Shown here: one piece after another, positions 9,011 to 16,918 of the stretch
Numbering within the stretch: position 1 is the first letter of the stretch
How the letters are laid out: every line of letters starts with the position of its first letter
From: Nitrososphaerales archaeon
GTDB taxonomy: Archaea; Thermoproteota; Nitrososphaeria; Nitrososphaerales; Gagatemarchaeaceae
Reading direction: 5' to 3'
Length of the DNA: 64,000 bases
Assembly: GCA_032906765.1 (NCBI GenBank)
Contig: JAJTZB010000005.1
Coordinates: forward strand, 1 to 64,000
Translations under genes and position numbers: made by a program
Notes under the pieces: generated by a model
The model's input: the letters and a program-made list of their open reading frames with translations, nothing else
Told to the model about the DNA's origin: nothing
Databases searched by the model: none

Positions 9011-9084
9011 GCGGTCGCCGGGATTTGAACCCGGGTTACCAGCTTGGAGGGCTGATGTCCTAGACCAGACTGGACGACAACCGC
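9011..9084 (-). tRNA. tRNA-Gly(TCC)
   Basis: The complete 74-nt intron-less cloverleaf has a 7-bp acceptor stem GCGGTTG/CGACCGC, D-arm GTCC/GGAC, an anticodon arm with loop CCTCCAA (anticodon TCC), and T-arm CCGGG-TTCAAAT-CCCGG. The discriminator is A73 and CCA is not encoded. Four partial copies of its 3' end lie on its 3' side at 1226, 2287, 5540 and 7624. Confidence 0.95.
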
Positions 9085-9112
9085 ACGATGGGGCGGACAG
9101 AGTGAACCGCTT

Positions 9113-9787
9113 TTAATCATTAGTTCTTTCGATGCGCTTCTCTACCTCGTACAGCACCCTAGAAGCCACGACGTGTGCGTCGAGCGGCTTCTCGTGAACC
9201 CTCACCAACTCGTCCAACGCGTCTGTTGTCCCTAGCGCGAAGTGACCATGGGCGAACCCGCCGACCACCAGGCACGGGTTCCTCGCCACCAAGACCATCG
9301 AGCACAGCTCCTCCATCGTCACCGTGCGCCCATTCCTCGATAGCCCGACAACGGAGTCGGAGTCGATTCTGCCCACCAGCCTCTCAAACTTGGCTTGGTA
9401 AACCCTCAGCAGACCTGTGCTCGGCTTCTCAGACAGCGCCTGCTCCATCAGCCCCCTGAACCTGAAGTAGCTCTTTGGAATTCTAGTCTTCTCCTCGAGC
9501 TCCACCACGAGATCCCCATGCATGTGAACGAAAACCTTCACCAGCCCGTCGGTGTACAACGGGCTACCTGTGGTGCTCAACAGCGTCACGTGGACCAGGT
9601 CTGGCCTTCCACGCTTGAACCCGTCCTTGAGCTTAAGCATCGCCCTGTGGTGGAAGCTCCTGTCGAGCAAGATGCGCCCCGGTTCGACCTCCCTCCTTCT
9701 AGCGTCGTTCACGACAGACGGGTCGCGCCAGAGTTCCTTCGGCACCAGCTCGAGAGCCGCCTCGGCGATTACGAGGTTGAGCTTCAT
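9113..9787 (-). CDS. nep1: rRNA pseudouridine N1-methyltransferase Nep1 (Emg1)
   Basis: The 224-residue SPOUT-class methyltransferase methylates a pseudouridine in helix 35 of small-subunit rRNA (known for the family). Diagnostic stretches are LDRSFHHRAMLKL, RGRPDLVHVTLL, VFVHMHGD, TRIPKSYFRFRGLMEQ and the C-terminal SAM-knot segment VVGGFAHGHF. Its length fits the archaeal family. It diverges from the RNase P gene at 9842 across a short AT-rich segment (GGTTAATTCG near 9811) that probably holds both promoters. Confidence 0.93.
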   Translation of the reverse strand: MKLNLVIAEAALELVPKELWRDPSVVNDARRREVEPGRILLDRSFHHRAMLKLKDGFKRGRPDLVHVTLLSTTGSPLYTDGLVKVFVHMHGDLVVELEEKTRIPKSYFRFRGLMEQALSEKPSTGLLRVYQAKFERLVGRIDSDSVVGLSRNGRTVTMEELCSMVLVARNPCLVVGGFAHGHFALGTTDALDELVRVHEKPLDAHVVASRVLYEVEKRIERTND

Positions 9788-9841
9788 CTGCGTCTGCAGG
9801 CATGCGCATGGTTAATTCGCTTTCCTCTCAACCCACGGCCC

Positions 9842-10153
9842 GTGAGAGCAAGAAAGGGGGCCAAGGCTGACGCCGCTGTTGCGGCCAAGAGTCTGCTGAA
9901 CGCGTCGATCAAGACCTCGAAGGAAGACATGGCCCTTGCCCGCAGGCAGGCAGAGCTGGCGAGGAAGGTGATGCTCCGCTTCAACGTCAGGCTCGACTAC
10001 TCTCTGAGGCGCTTCATCTGCCACGGCTGCAAGAAGCTAATTGTGCCAGGGGTGAACGCTAGAGTAAGGCTTGGCCGAGGGAAGCCGCCCGCGATTCGCA
10101 TCACGTGCCTCGAGTGCGGCCGCGTAAACCGAAAGGTTCTATCACGCACTTGA
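9842..10153 (+). CDS. rnp4: RNase P protein component 4 (Rpp21/Rnp4)
   Basis: This 103-residue basic protein has an N-terminal helical half (SLLNASIKTSKEDMALARRQ) and a zinc ribbon made of CHGCKK and CLECG, around the signature VPGVNARVRL. Rpp21 is a protein subunit of archaeal RNase P and binds the RNA specificity domain with Rpp29. I chose the GTG at 9842, because the frame upstream runs antisense through nep1. Proximity to nep1 and S19e is common in archaeal genomes. Confidence 0.85.
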   Translation: MRARKGAKADAAVAAKSLLNASIKTSKEDMALARRQAELARKVMLRFNVRLDYSLRRFICHGCKKLIVPGVNARVRLGRGKPPAIRITCLECGRVNRKVLSRT

Positions 10154-10190
10154 CTGATGGTGGCTAAATAGCTCATTCAACTCATATGTT

Positions 10191-11411
10191 GTGCTCGTGC
10201 GGAAATCGGTCAAGCAGAGCTACATACCCAGTACAGTCGTTCTCCAACTAATCGAGACATTCCGCCAGATGACTAACGACTGCATCAGAGTCGGACTCCG
10301 AGAGAACGTCTCAACACTCAAACGACTTTCGTCTCTTTCCTACGGAGAATTGAGACGATATGACGATGTTCCGAGTTACTACAAGCTGTGTGCCATTTCT
10401 AGGGCGGCTGGGATTCTCTCTTCTAGGAAGAAGTCGCTCCGGAGGGGGCATCTGACGAGAAGTCCCTACACGTCGAGACCAGTTCTTGTCTCATGCTACG
10501 GTTTCAAGATAGCAGCCAGTCGTCTCCTCATCCCAATCGGAGACCGAGAATACGAATCCATACCCCTTAATGCCCGCACAACGCAGACACTTTCGGACTC
10601 CACGCTCAGTGTCCGCTCTTTCACCTTGACCGACAGGTCTCTGTCGTTGTGCGTCTCAAGAGAGGTCAAGGAGGTCGAGGTTAGTGAAACGAGAGGCGCC
10701 ATGGGGATAGACAGAAATCTCAGGAACATCACAGTCGGAAATGCAAGACAAGTGACCTATTACGACATCTCGAAAGCGGTGAGCATTTTCGAGAACACCA
10801 GGAGCATCATTAGTTCCTTCAAGCGGAACGACTCACGGATTAGGAAAGGAATCGCATCCAAATACGGGAGGCGTAGACGCGAGCGAACAAGGCGCATTCT
10901 CCATTGGGTGTCGAAGGACATTGTTCAGAATGCCAAATCCAATCGTCAAACGATAATCTTTGAGGAGATACGTGGTATCAGGAAGCTCTACAGGAAAGGC
11001 AACTGGCAGGGACGAAAACAGAGGGGACGCATGAATTCGTGGACGTTCCACGAGCTCAAGCGCCAAGTGGAATACAAGGCGACTTGGGAAGGGGTACCAG
11101 TAATCACCCTGACAAGAAGCGAGACAAAAGGCACCACTATGGACTGTCCGAGATGCGGGGAGAGACTCCAATCGGCTGCCCGAGGCGACATGAAACACTA
11201 TCGCCAGATGTGGTGCGGAGAATGCAAGAGATGGGAGGATCGTGACCTATGTGCTGTCCTCAACATCTCGCGCAGGGGCTGGGTGAGGTTCGCCCAGTCG
11301 AAAGGCGAGGCAGGTGAAGCTGTGAAGGGGAACGCGGAACACGACAGGGAGCCGCCAATCCTCAGAGTCGATGCCTCGAAGCCAGGCAACCGGTGTCAAC
11401 CGAAAACCTGA
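10191..11411 (+). mobile_element. tnpB: TnpB RNA-guided nuclease gene (IS200/IS605-type), copy 1
   Basis: The 406-residue TnpB has all three RuvC acidic residues: D in MGIDRN, E in IFEEIRG and D in EDRDLCAVLNI. A four-Cys zinc finger (CPRCGERL and CGECKRW) lies between the second and third. It is therefore probably an active ωRNA-guided nuclease. No TnpA transposase is adjacent, so the element is solo. It sits between rnp4 and rps19e. It is related to copy 2 at 19284-20642, sharing the C-terminal pattern GEA-KGN then ILRVDASK. The GTG start lies 37 nt after rnp4. The ωRNA scaffold probably overlaps the 3' end of the gene. Confidence 0.9.
11305..11411 (+). ncRNA. Putative ωRNA (reRNA) overlapping the 3' end of tnpB copy 1
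   Basis: Nucleotides around 11309-11389 (GGCAGGTGAAGC, TGAAGGGGAAC, then CCTCAGAGTCGATGCC) are strongly conserved with the 3' end of tnpB copy 2. The encoded C-terminus lies beyond the zinc finger and has no evident fold, so selection probably acts on RNA. The guide would follow the scaffold downstream. The exact ends are not determined. Confidence 0.45.
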
Positions 11412-11425
11412 CGGAACCAAGAGCG

Positions 11426-11433
11426 CTTATATA
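11426..11433 (+). promoter_or_regulatory. TATA box for the S19e operon
   Basis: CTTATATA lies about 41 nt before the S19e ATG, implying a short 5' leader. It sits only 15 nt after the tnpB stop, so the insertion lies just upstream of the ribosomal promoter. Confidence 0.6.
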
Positions 11434-11473
11434 CGAAGAACAGACGGCGAAGACCCCGCTTTCGTGATAACCA

Positions 11474-11944
11474 ATGGTAAACGTCTACGACGTTCCGTCA
11501 GAGAAGCTGCTTGAAGCCCTAGCAGGGCAGCTAAAGGCCGAGTCCACAGTGCAGCCACCTGAGTGGGCCCAGTTCGCAAAGACCGGCTCCCACGCGGAGA
11601 GGCCACCCCACCAATCAGACTGGTGGTTTGCGAGGGCAGCATCAATCCTGAGGAAGCTCTACCTACACGCTCCCCTCGGCTTGGGCGACTTCGAGAGAAG
11701 CTACGGCGGTTCGAAGGCAGTCTCGTACTACCCGAAGCACCACAGGGACGCAGGCGGCTCCGCGATCAGGACGATACTCAAGCAGCTCGAGAAGGCTGGC
11801 CTTGTCGACAAGACGAAGAGTCAGAAGGGAAGGGTGGTGGGCAGGACGCTCACGCCCAAGGGCACGAAGATGCTCGACAAACTGAGCAAGCAGCTCTTCG
11901 CCGACCTGAGCAAGGATAACAAGGAACTAGCGAGGTACGCTTAG
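11474..11944 (+). CDS. rps19e: Ribosomal protein S19e
   Basis: The 156-residue small-subunit protein has the family hallmarks VNVYDVPSEKLLEALA at the N-terminus, DWWFARAASILRKLY, YGGSKAVSYYPKHHRDAGGS and IRTILKQLEKAGLV, with a winged-helix fold. It opens a run of tightly spaced translation genes; the next gene starts 3 nt after its stop. This order (S19e, PDCD5-like, L39e, L31e, eIF6, prefoldin, FtsY) is a conserved archaeal cluster. Confidence 0.95.
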   Translation: MVNVYDVPSEKLLEALAGQLKAESTVQPPEWAQFAKTGSHAERPPHQSDWWFARAASILRKLYLHAPLGLGDFERSYGGSKAVSYYPKHHRDAGGSAIRTILKQLEKAGLVDKTKSQKGRVVGRTLTPKGTKMLDKLSKQLFADLSKDNKELARYA

Positions 11945-11947
11945 ACG

Positions 11948-12223
11948 ATGTCCGAGCCGACACAGGGGCAGTCCGGCAACGATGCAGCCGAGAAGAAGGC
12001 CCTCAGGGAAGGCGTCCTGAGGATGGCCCTCACCTCCGAGGCGAGACAGCGGCTCGCGAACGTCAGGATGGTAAAACCGGAGCTCGCGAACTCAATCGAG
12101 GAGTACATAGTCCAGCTGGCATCCAGCGGCAAGCTCAAGCAGGCCGTGGGCGACGAGCAGGTCAAGCAGATGCTCCAGGCGCTCCAAGGGCAGAAGCGCG
12201 AGACGAAGATAAGGAGGCTATGA
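11948..12223 (+). CDS. PDCD5-family DNA-binding protein
   Basis: The 91-residue helical protein of the TFAR19/PDCD5 family has RMALTSEARQRLANVRMVKP and the C-terminal KRETKIRRL tail. Family members bind DNA weakly; their cellular role in archaea is not established. It lies between S19e and L39e, the usual archaeal position. Its stop is followed by the L39e ATG one base later. Confidence 0.92.
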   Translation: MSEPTQGQSGNDAAEKKALREGVLRMALTSEARQRLANVRMVKPELANSIEEYIVQLASSGKLKQAVGDEQVKQMLQALQGQKRETKIRRL

Positions 12224-12224
12224 C

Positions 12225-12383
12225 ATGGCCAGGGTCAAGGACAAGTCGAAGAAGAACAGGCTGATGAGCGCCACCAAGACCGCGAGGTCCGTCCCGACCT
12301 GGGTGGTCGTGCGGACGAACAGGCACGTCAGGTCGAACCCGAAGCGGAGGAACTGGAGGAAGCGCAAGCTGGGGCTGAAGTGA
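12225..12383 (+). CDS. rpl39e: Ribosomal protein L39e
   Basis: This is a 52-residue highly basic protein beginning MARVKDKSKKNRLMSATK and ending RRNWRKRKLGLK. The conserved WVVVRTNRHVRSNPKRRNW core identifies L39e, which lines the peptide exit tunnel. It starts one base after the PDCD5 stop. Confidence 0.95.
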   Translation: MARVKDKSKKNRLMSATKTARSVPTWVVVRTNRHVRSNPKRRNWRKRKLGLK

Positions 12384-12389
12384 TGAGAC

Positions 12390-12674
12390 ATGTCTGAGCA
12401 GAAGAAGGAGCCGCTCACGAGGGTCTACAACGTACCGCTCGGGGTGGTCTTCGAAGCGGCCCCGTACCGGAGGGCCAAGGTCGCCATTCGTGTAATCAGG
12501 GAGTTCACAGTGAGGCACATGAAAGCGGACGAAATCAAGATCAAGGAGGACGTCAACAGGCGGATTTGGGCCAGGGGCATGAAGCATCCCCCGAGACGCA
12601 TCAGGCTGGAGATGGAGAGGGACGAAGACGGCTTGGTCACAATAGGCCTGGCTCCAGAAGCATCGAAAGTGTAA
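12390..12674 (+). CDS. rpl31e: Ribosomal protein L31e
   Basis: This 94-residue protein has the family pattern TRVYNVPLG, RRAKVAIRVIREFTVRHMK and the conserved WARGMKHPPRRIRL block. It is a large-subunit protein near the tunnel exit. It lies 6 nt after L39e and 5 nt before the eIF6 start, in one operon. Confidence 0.95.
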   Translation: MSEQKKEPLTRVYNVPLGVVFEAAPYRRAKVAIRVIREFTVRHMKADEIKIKEDVNRRIWARGMKHPPRRIRLEMERDEDGLVTIGLAPEASKV

Positions 12675-12679
12675 CAGGC

Positions 12680-13345
12680 GTGGGTCTCCACCTCATAGAC
12701 GTCTACCGCAGCCCGAACATAGGCGTCTACATGAAGGCCAACGACAGGTTCCTACTCGTTCCGAAGGGGCTCGCACCGACCAAGGTTGAGAGACTCTCGG
12801 AAGCTCTCGGCGTCACGCCCGTCCAGACCTCCGTAGGAGAATCCAGATTGCTCGGGCCGCTCGTGGCCCTGAACGGAAGGGGGGCTCTCGTCTCCCACCT
12901 CGCCGAGAGTAATGAGATGGCAGAGATAGCCGAGGGGACAGGCCTGGACGTCGAGAGGCTCGAGTCAAGGTTCACAGCCGCGGGCAACCTCGTGGCAGCC
13001 AACGACAAGTTTGCCCTCGTCTCACCTGTGCTGGAACCAAAGGCTGTCGCCCAGGTCCGCGACGTGCTCGGGACCGAGGTGGAGCGAGCGGCGATCAACG
13101 AGTACTACCAGGTCGGGGCCCTAGTAGTCGCCACGAATGCGGGCGCAGCCATCTACCCAGACCTCGGCGAGAGCGAGGTGGAGAGGATTGGGCGACTATT
13201 CGGAGTCGACGCATATCCGACCTCTGTAAACAGGGGAGTCCCCTACGTCGCATCCGGCATCGTGGCCAACTCGAAGAACGCCGTTGTTGGGAACCAGACG
13301 ACCGGACCGGAGCTTGTCTTTATAACAAGGGCGCTGAAGGTTTGA
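12680..13345 (+). CDS. eif6: Translation initiation factor eIF6
   Basis: This 221-residue anti-association factor binds the large subunit near L14 and L24e. Its five-fold pseudo-repeat is visible: NIGVYMKANDRFLLVP, ESRLLGPLVALNGRGALVS, FTAAGNLVAANDKFALVSP, YYQVGALVVATNAGA and VPYVASGIVANSKNAVVG. The GTG at 12680 gives the family length. The frame remains open upstream only because it overlaps L31e. Confidence 0.94.
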   Translation: MGLHLIDVYRSPNIGVYMKANDRFLLVPKGLAPTKVERLSEALGVTPVQTSVGESRLLGPLVALNGRGALVSHLAESNEMAEIAEGTGLDVERLESRFTAAGNLVAANDKFALVSPVLEPKAVAQVRDVLGTEVERAAINEYYQVGALVVATNAGAAIYPDLGESEVERIGRLFGVDAYPTSVNRGVPYVASGIVANSKNAVVGNQTTGPELVFITRALKV

Positions 13346-13806
13346 AAAGTACGCGAGGGCTGCAATTGTCGAGCAAGCAGAAAGAACCGACCGACGAGGA
13401 GAAGATGAACTCGGTCGTGATGGAGATTAGAATCCTAGAAGGCACCCTCAACGAACTCTCGGCGAGGCAGAACATGCTCGAGAGGGCGCTAATCGAGAGT
13501 CGCGCAGCCTTGGACGCTATCAAAGGCCTTGGCGAGGGTAAGGTGACAGAGGTACTCACCCAGATTGGAGGGGGAGCGATGGTAAGGTCGCCGCCTCCCT
13601 CGACGGAAAAGGTCCTCGTAAACGTGGGTGCGAACGTCGTGATAGAGAAACCGCGCGAGGAGGCGGTGGCCATGCTGGAGAGCAGGTCGAGGGACGTCGA
13701 GGCCTCCGTACTGTCAATTCAAAGCCAGAGGAACGAAATAGCGGAGAGGCTTGAGGTGGACAGGCAGTACCTCCAGTCGCTGCTCTCTCAGGCCCAGCAG
13801 AGCTGA
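13342..13806 (+). CDS. pfdA: Prefoldin subunit alpha
   Basis: The 154-residue protein has two long coiled coils (about residues 20-60 and 110-150) around a central beta-hairpin region, including VLVNVGANVVIEKPREEAVAML. That is the canonical prefoldin alpha layout, and the protein acts in the hexameric chaperone that hands nascent proteins to the thermosome. The TTG start overlaps the eIF6 stop; a second TTG at 13366 is an alternative. The L18a/LX gene often found between eIF6 and prefoldin in archaea is absent here. Confidence 0.9.
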   Translation: MKSTRGLQLSSKQKEPTDEEKMNSVVMEIRILEGTLNELSARQNMLERALIESRAALDAIKGLGEGKVTEVLTQIGGGAMVRSPPPSTEKVLVNVGANVVIEKPREEAVAMLESRSRDVEASVLSIQSQRNEIAERLEVDRQYLQSLLSQAQQS

Positions 13807-13807
13807 T

Positions 13808-14713
13808 ATGTTCGACGGGCTGAAGCGGGCCTTCTCCTCAGTCACGTCTGTGGTCCGCGAGAGGACGCTCTCCGAGGGCGAGCTCGATGACATAGCATTC
13901 CAGTTCCAGCTTGCCCTGATAGAGAGTGACGTCGCCCAAGGGGTGGCGGAGAAGCTCACAGACGACGTGAAGAAGGCCCTTTCCGGGGTCAAGATCGAGA
14001 GGTCCGACGAGCCTTCCGCTCTCGTCAAGAAGACACTCGCATCGTCTCTCGAGAAGACCTTCGCCTCGGCCAGCTTGCCCGACGTCGTAACCAAGATCAG
14101 GGAGAAGAACAGGGAGGGAGAGCCCTACACGATCCTCTTCCTCGGAATCAACGGCACAGGCAAGACCACGACCATAGCAAAGTTCGCTACGCTGCTGAAG
14201 AAGAACGGCGTCTCAGTGGTCACTGCAGCAGGCGACACCCACAGGCCGGGGGCCATAGAGCAGCTCACGGAGCACGCGGACAGGATAGCGATGAAGGTAG
14301 TCTCGCAGAGGTACGGCGCTGACCCTGCCGCCGTGGGAAGGGACGGCCAGCTCTACGCCAAGGCCCATCACGTCGACTGCCTGCTGATTGACACGGCGGG
14401 AAGGATGCAGACGAACCAGAACCTGATGGAAGAGATGGCCAAGATAGTGAGGGTCGTCAACCCGGACTTCAAGATCTTCGTCGGAGACTCGCTCACAGGC
14501 AACGACGCTGTGTCGCAGGCAGAGCTATTCAGCAAGTACACCGGATTCGACGGGGTGATACTCACGAAGGCGGACGCAGACGTTCGAGGAGGGGCCGCAG
14601 TCTCCATCGTCTACACCACAGGGAAGCCGATTCTCTACCTCGGCGTGGGCCAAGAGTACGGCGACCTCGTCCCCTTCGACTACCACAAGTTCATCGATTC
14701 TCTGTTCGCCTAG
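13808..14713 (+). CDS. ftsY: Signal recognition particle receptor FtsY
   Basis: The 301-residue protein combines an N-terminal helical bundle with the SRP-family GTPase domain: G1 GINGTGKTTTIAKFA, the insertion-box region AAGDTHRPGAIEQL, DTAGRMQTNQNLMEEM, TKADADVRGGA and the closing GVGQEYGDLVPFD. It docks the SRP-ribosome complex to the membrane and Sec translocon. The ATG at 13808 follows the prefoldin stop by one base, and it is the last gene of the S19e operon. Confidence 0.95.
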   Translation: MFDGLKRAFSSVTSVVRERTLSEGELDDIAFQFQLALIESDVAQGVAEKLTDDVKKALSGVKIERSDEPSALVKKTLASSLEKTFASASLPDVVTKIREKNREGEPYTILFLGINGTGKTTTIAKFATLLKKNGVSVVTAAGDTHRPGAIEQLTEHADRIAMKVVSQRYGADPAAVGRDGQLYAKAHHVDCLLIDTAGRMQTNQNLMEEMAKIVRVVNPDFKIFVGDSLTGNDAVSQAELFSKYTGFDGVILTKADADVRGGAAVSIVYTTGKPILYLGVGQEYGDLVPFDYHKFIDSLFA

Positions 14714-14718
14714 CGAGA

Positions 14719-14724
14719 TTTAAA
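14719..14724 (+). promoter_or_regulatory. TATA box for argF
   Basis: TTTAAA lies 25 nt before the GTG at 14749, consistent with a leaderless argF transcript. Confidence 0.55.
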
Positions 14725-14748
14725 CGGCCTGACATCTGTACCGGCGTC

Positions 14749-15711
14749 GTGAAAGGTAAGGATTTCCTCACCCTTGCGGCGCTTACCCCAGCCGACCTCA
14801 AGCTCATCCTCGACCTCTCGGAGAGGCTCAAGAGGCGCAGGACAGCCGGGCTCGGCTCCCGCGCACTGAAAGAGAAGTCCATCGCGCTCCTATTCGAGAA
14901 GCCGAGCACGAGGACTCGTGTCAGCTTCCAGGTTGGAATCAGCGAGCTGGGAGGGTCAGCAATCAGCCTCGGCTCGAACGAGCTGCAGCTCGGGAGGGGA
15001 GAGACGGTAGAGGATACCGCGGGAGTCCTGTCCCGTTATGTCCACGCGATTATGGCCAGGGTCAACAAGCACGCCGACCTTGAGAGGCTCGCGGCTGCTT
15101 CGAGCGTACCCGTCATCAATGGCCTCAGCGAACTGCATCACCCGGTCCAGATACTCGCAGACCTTCTTGCGCTCAGGGAACACAAGGGGAGGCTGAAGAG
15201 GCTCAAGGTCGCCTGGGTTGGAGACGGGAACAACGTCTGCAACTCCTGGCTCCAGGGCGCAGCGTTGTCGGGAATCGAGTTCGTGGCGGCAACCCCGAAG
15301 GGATACGAGCCCTCGACGGAGGTCATGGGTGTTGCAGAAGGTCTTTCGAAGCCGACTGGGGCCAAGCTGAGCGTCGTCGAAGACCCGGAGGTCGCCGCAA
15401 GAGGAGCCGACTGCGTGATGACAGACACCTTCGTCTCCATGGGCTTCGACCAAGAGAAGGAGACGAGGCTGAACGCCTTCCTGCCGAGATACCAGGTCAA
15501 CCTGCGCTTGATGTCGCTCGCGAAGAAGGACGCTGTCTTCGAGCACTGCCTTCCTGCCCACAGAGGCGAAGAGGTCACGGCAGACGTGATAGACGGTCCG
15601 CACTCAATCGTCTTCGATGAGGCGGAGAACAGACTTCATACCGAGAAGGCGTTACTCTGCTTCCTAATGCTTGGAAAGAGGGAGCTCTCGTCCCTCGTCA
15701 GAGGTCACTGA
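14749..15711 (+). CDS. argF: Ornithine carbamoyltransferase
   Basis: The 320-residue enzyme transfers carbamoyl phosphate to ornithine in arginine synthesis. It shows the carbamoyl-phosphate motif FEKPSTRTRVSF, the HHPVQILADLL segment, the ornithine-loop region FVSMGFDQEKE and the HCLPAHRGEEV motif that marks ornithine rather than aspartate carbamoyltransferases. It stands alone with its own promoter and converges on ogt, overlapping its 3' end by 14 nt. Confidence 0.95.
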   Translation: MKGKDFLTLAALTPADLKLILDLSERLKRRRTAGLGSRALKEKSIALLFEKPSTRTRVSFQVGISELGGSAISLGSNELQLGRGETVEDTAGVLSRYVHAIMARVNKHADLERLAAASSVPVINGLSELHHPVQILADLLALREHKGRLKRLKVAWVGDGNNVCNSWLQGAALSGIEFVAATPKGYEPSTEVMGVAEGLSKPTGAKLSVVEDPEVAARGADCVMTDTFVSMGFDQEKETRLNAFLPRYQVNLRLMSLAKKDAVFEHCLPAHRGEEVTADVIDGPHSIVFDEAENRLHTEKALLCFLMLGKRELSSLVRGH

Positions 15712-16012
15712 AGAGGAACCGCGAGAGGTCCACGCGGTCGTCGCTGACCCTCACGCCCTCCTTCCTCAGCAACTCCGCTTTCCTTGCGATTCCCTTCGCG
15801 CCTCCGTATCCCGCCAGACCGCCGTCCTGCCTGACGACCCTGTGGCAAGGCACAACGATAGGAGTCGGGTTGGCACGAAGTGCACCCCCGACCGCCCTGC
15901 TTGCCTTGGGCTTCCCCATCCTCCTGGCTATCGCGCCGTAGGTCGTGACCTTGCCCGCTGGCACCTTGGAGGTCAGCTCGTAGACTCTCTTCGCGAACCT
16001 GGATACAGTCAA
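15698..16012 (-). CDS. ogt: Methylated-DNA-protein cysteine methyltransferase (Ogt/AGT)
   Basis: The 104-residue protein is just the C-terminal AGT domain. It keeps the alkyl-acceptor motif PCHRVV with the active Cys, a helix-turn-helix with TTYGAIARRMGKPKASRAVG, and GLAGYGGAKGIARK. The retained Cys argues for a true suicide methyltransferase rather than a Cys-less ATL protein, though the lack of the N-terminal domain makes it ATL-sized. It overlaps dtdA by 4 nt, so the two are co-transcribed. Confidence 0.88.
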   Translation of the reverse strand: MTVSRFAKRVYELTSKVPAGKVTTYGAIARRMGKPKASRAVGGALRANPTPIVVPCHRVVRQDGGLAGYGGAKGIARKAELLRKEGVRVSDDRVDLSRFLFSDL

Positions 16013-16836
16013 ACCCTGATTGCCTCGAGCCCGAACTTCTCAACAAGGGCAGATATCCTTTCCTTATGCGGGCCCAGCCCCTTCCAGTCGAGGGCGGCGT
16101 AGCGGACCGGCGAGTTCGTCTTCTGGAACATCTCGCCCATCATCTTCTCGTCAATGTTCCCCAGAGCGTACTTGGGGACTACGTAGCTCAGCGCCATGTC
16201 CCCTTCCACAAGGAAGCTGCTGAACTTCTCAGGGTAGTGCGTCCCCCCGAACCCGATGGCCACCTTGCCCCAGACCCTGCGCTCGGCAAGGCTTTCCATC
16301 AACGCATCCGCCACGACGGAAGCCGCTTTCGCGTCCCCCCAGTTCCTCTCCGCCGCCCCTATCTCCACGAAGAGGACAGGCTTCAGAAGCGAGGTGGGCC
16401 CATGGTGAGTCGCTTCGATTGTGATCTCGTAGTCCTTCACCTTCGTCTGCCTTTTCGAGAGCGAGACCATGTAATTCTTCAGAAGACCAGGGTCGACCCT
16501 CCCCATCTCCCTCGCCCTCCCGCCGACCTCTGCCTTCTCAGAGAAGTTCCCTGTCGTGTGGGCAGTTAGGGAGGCGATTCCCGACTCGGCGACGTGCCTA
16601 GACAGAAAGATGTATGCCTGCGGGTTGAAGTAAGCGTCGAGGTCCGGAGGATTGATGATCAGCCCTTCGAAGAAGAAGAGCAGGTAAGAGTCCCTCTGGA
16701 AGACCGGCTTGCCCAGAAGGCTGACCCCCGTCGACTCGAAGCCGTGGCCATTGATCAGAGCCGCCGCCAGCGTCCTCGAAGCGAGGTCGTTCGACGAAGC
16801 CACCACTAGCGTGGCTGGCTCCCCCTGGGGCATCAT
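16009..16836 (-). CDS. dtdA: D-aminoacyl-tRNA deacylase DtdA (GEK1/DTD2 type)
   Basis: The 275-residue archaeal/plant-type deacylase removes D-amino acids from tRNA. Family markers are SLTAHTTGNF, IEATHHGPTSLLKPVLFVE, the zinc-binding-like GFGGTHYPEKF and the C-terminal DWKGLGPHKERI. Its 3' end overlaps the ogt start, forming a two-gene quality-control and repair unit. Confidence 0.92.
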   Translation of the reverse strand: MMPQGEPATLVVASSNDLASRTLAAALINGHGFESTGVSLLGKPVFQRDSYLLFFFEGLIINPPDLDAYFNPQAYIFLSRHVAESGIASLTAHTTGNFSEKAEVGGRAREMGRVDPGLLKNYMVSLSKRQTKVKDYEITIEATHHGPTSLLKPVLFVEIGAAERNWGDAKAASVVADALMESLAERRVWGKVAIGFGGTHYPEKFSSFLVEGDMALSYVVPKYALGNIDEKMMGEMFQKTNSPVRYAALDWKGLGPHKERISALVEKFGLEAIRV

Positions 16837-16918
16837 CTCCCGCCCCTCGGCGAGAATCTGATATTAACGATGGCAAACCATATAGACGGGGCGCGGGAGG
16901 AGGGAACGCGTTTTCTCT

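Noticed and set aside
9395-9841. Long open frame upstream of rnp4 on the plus strand
   Set aside because: It lies antisense within nep1 and shows no protein family. The Rpp21 homology starts only after 9842.
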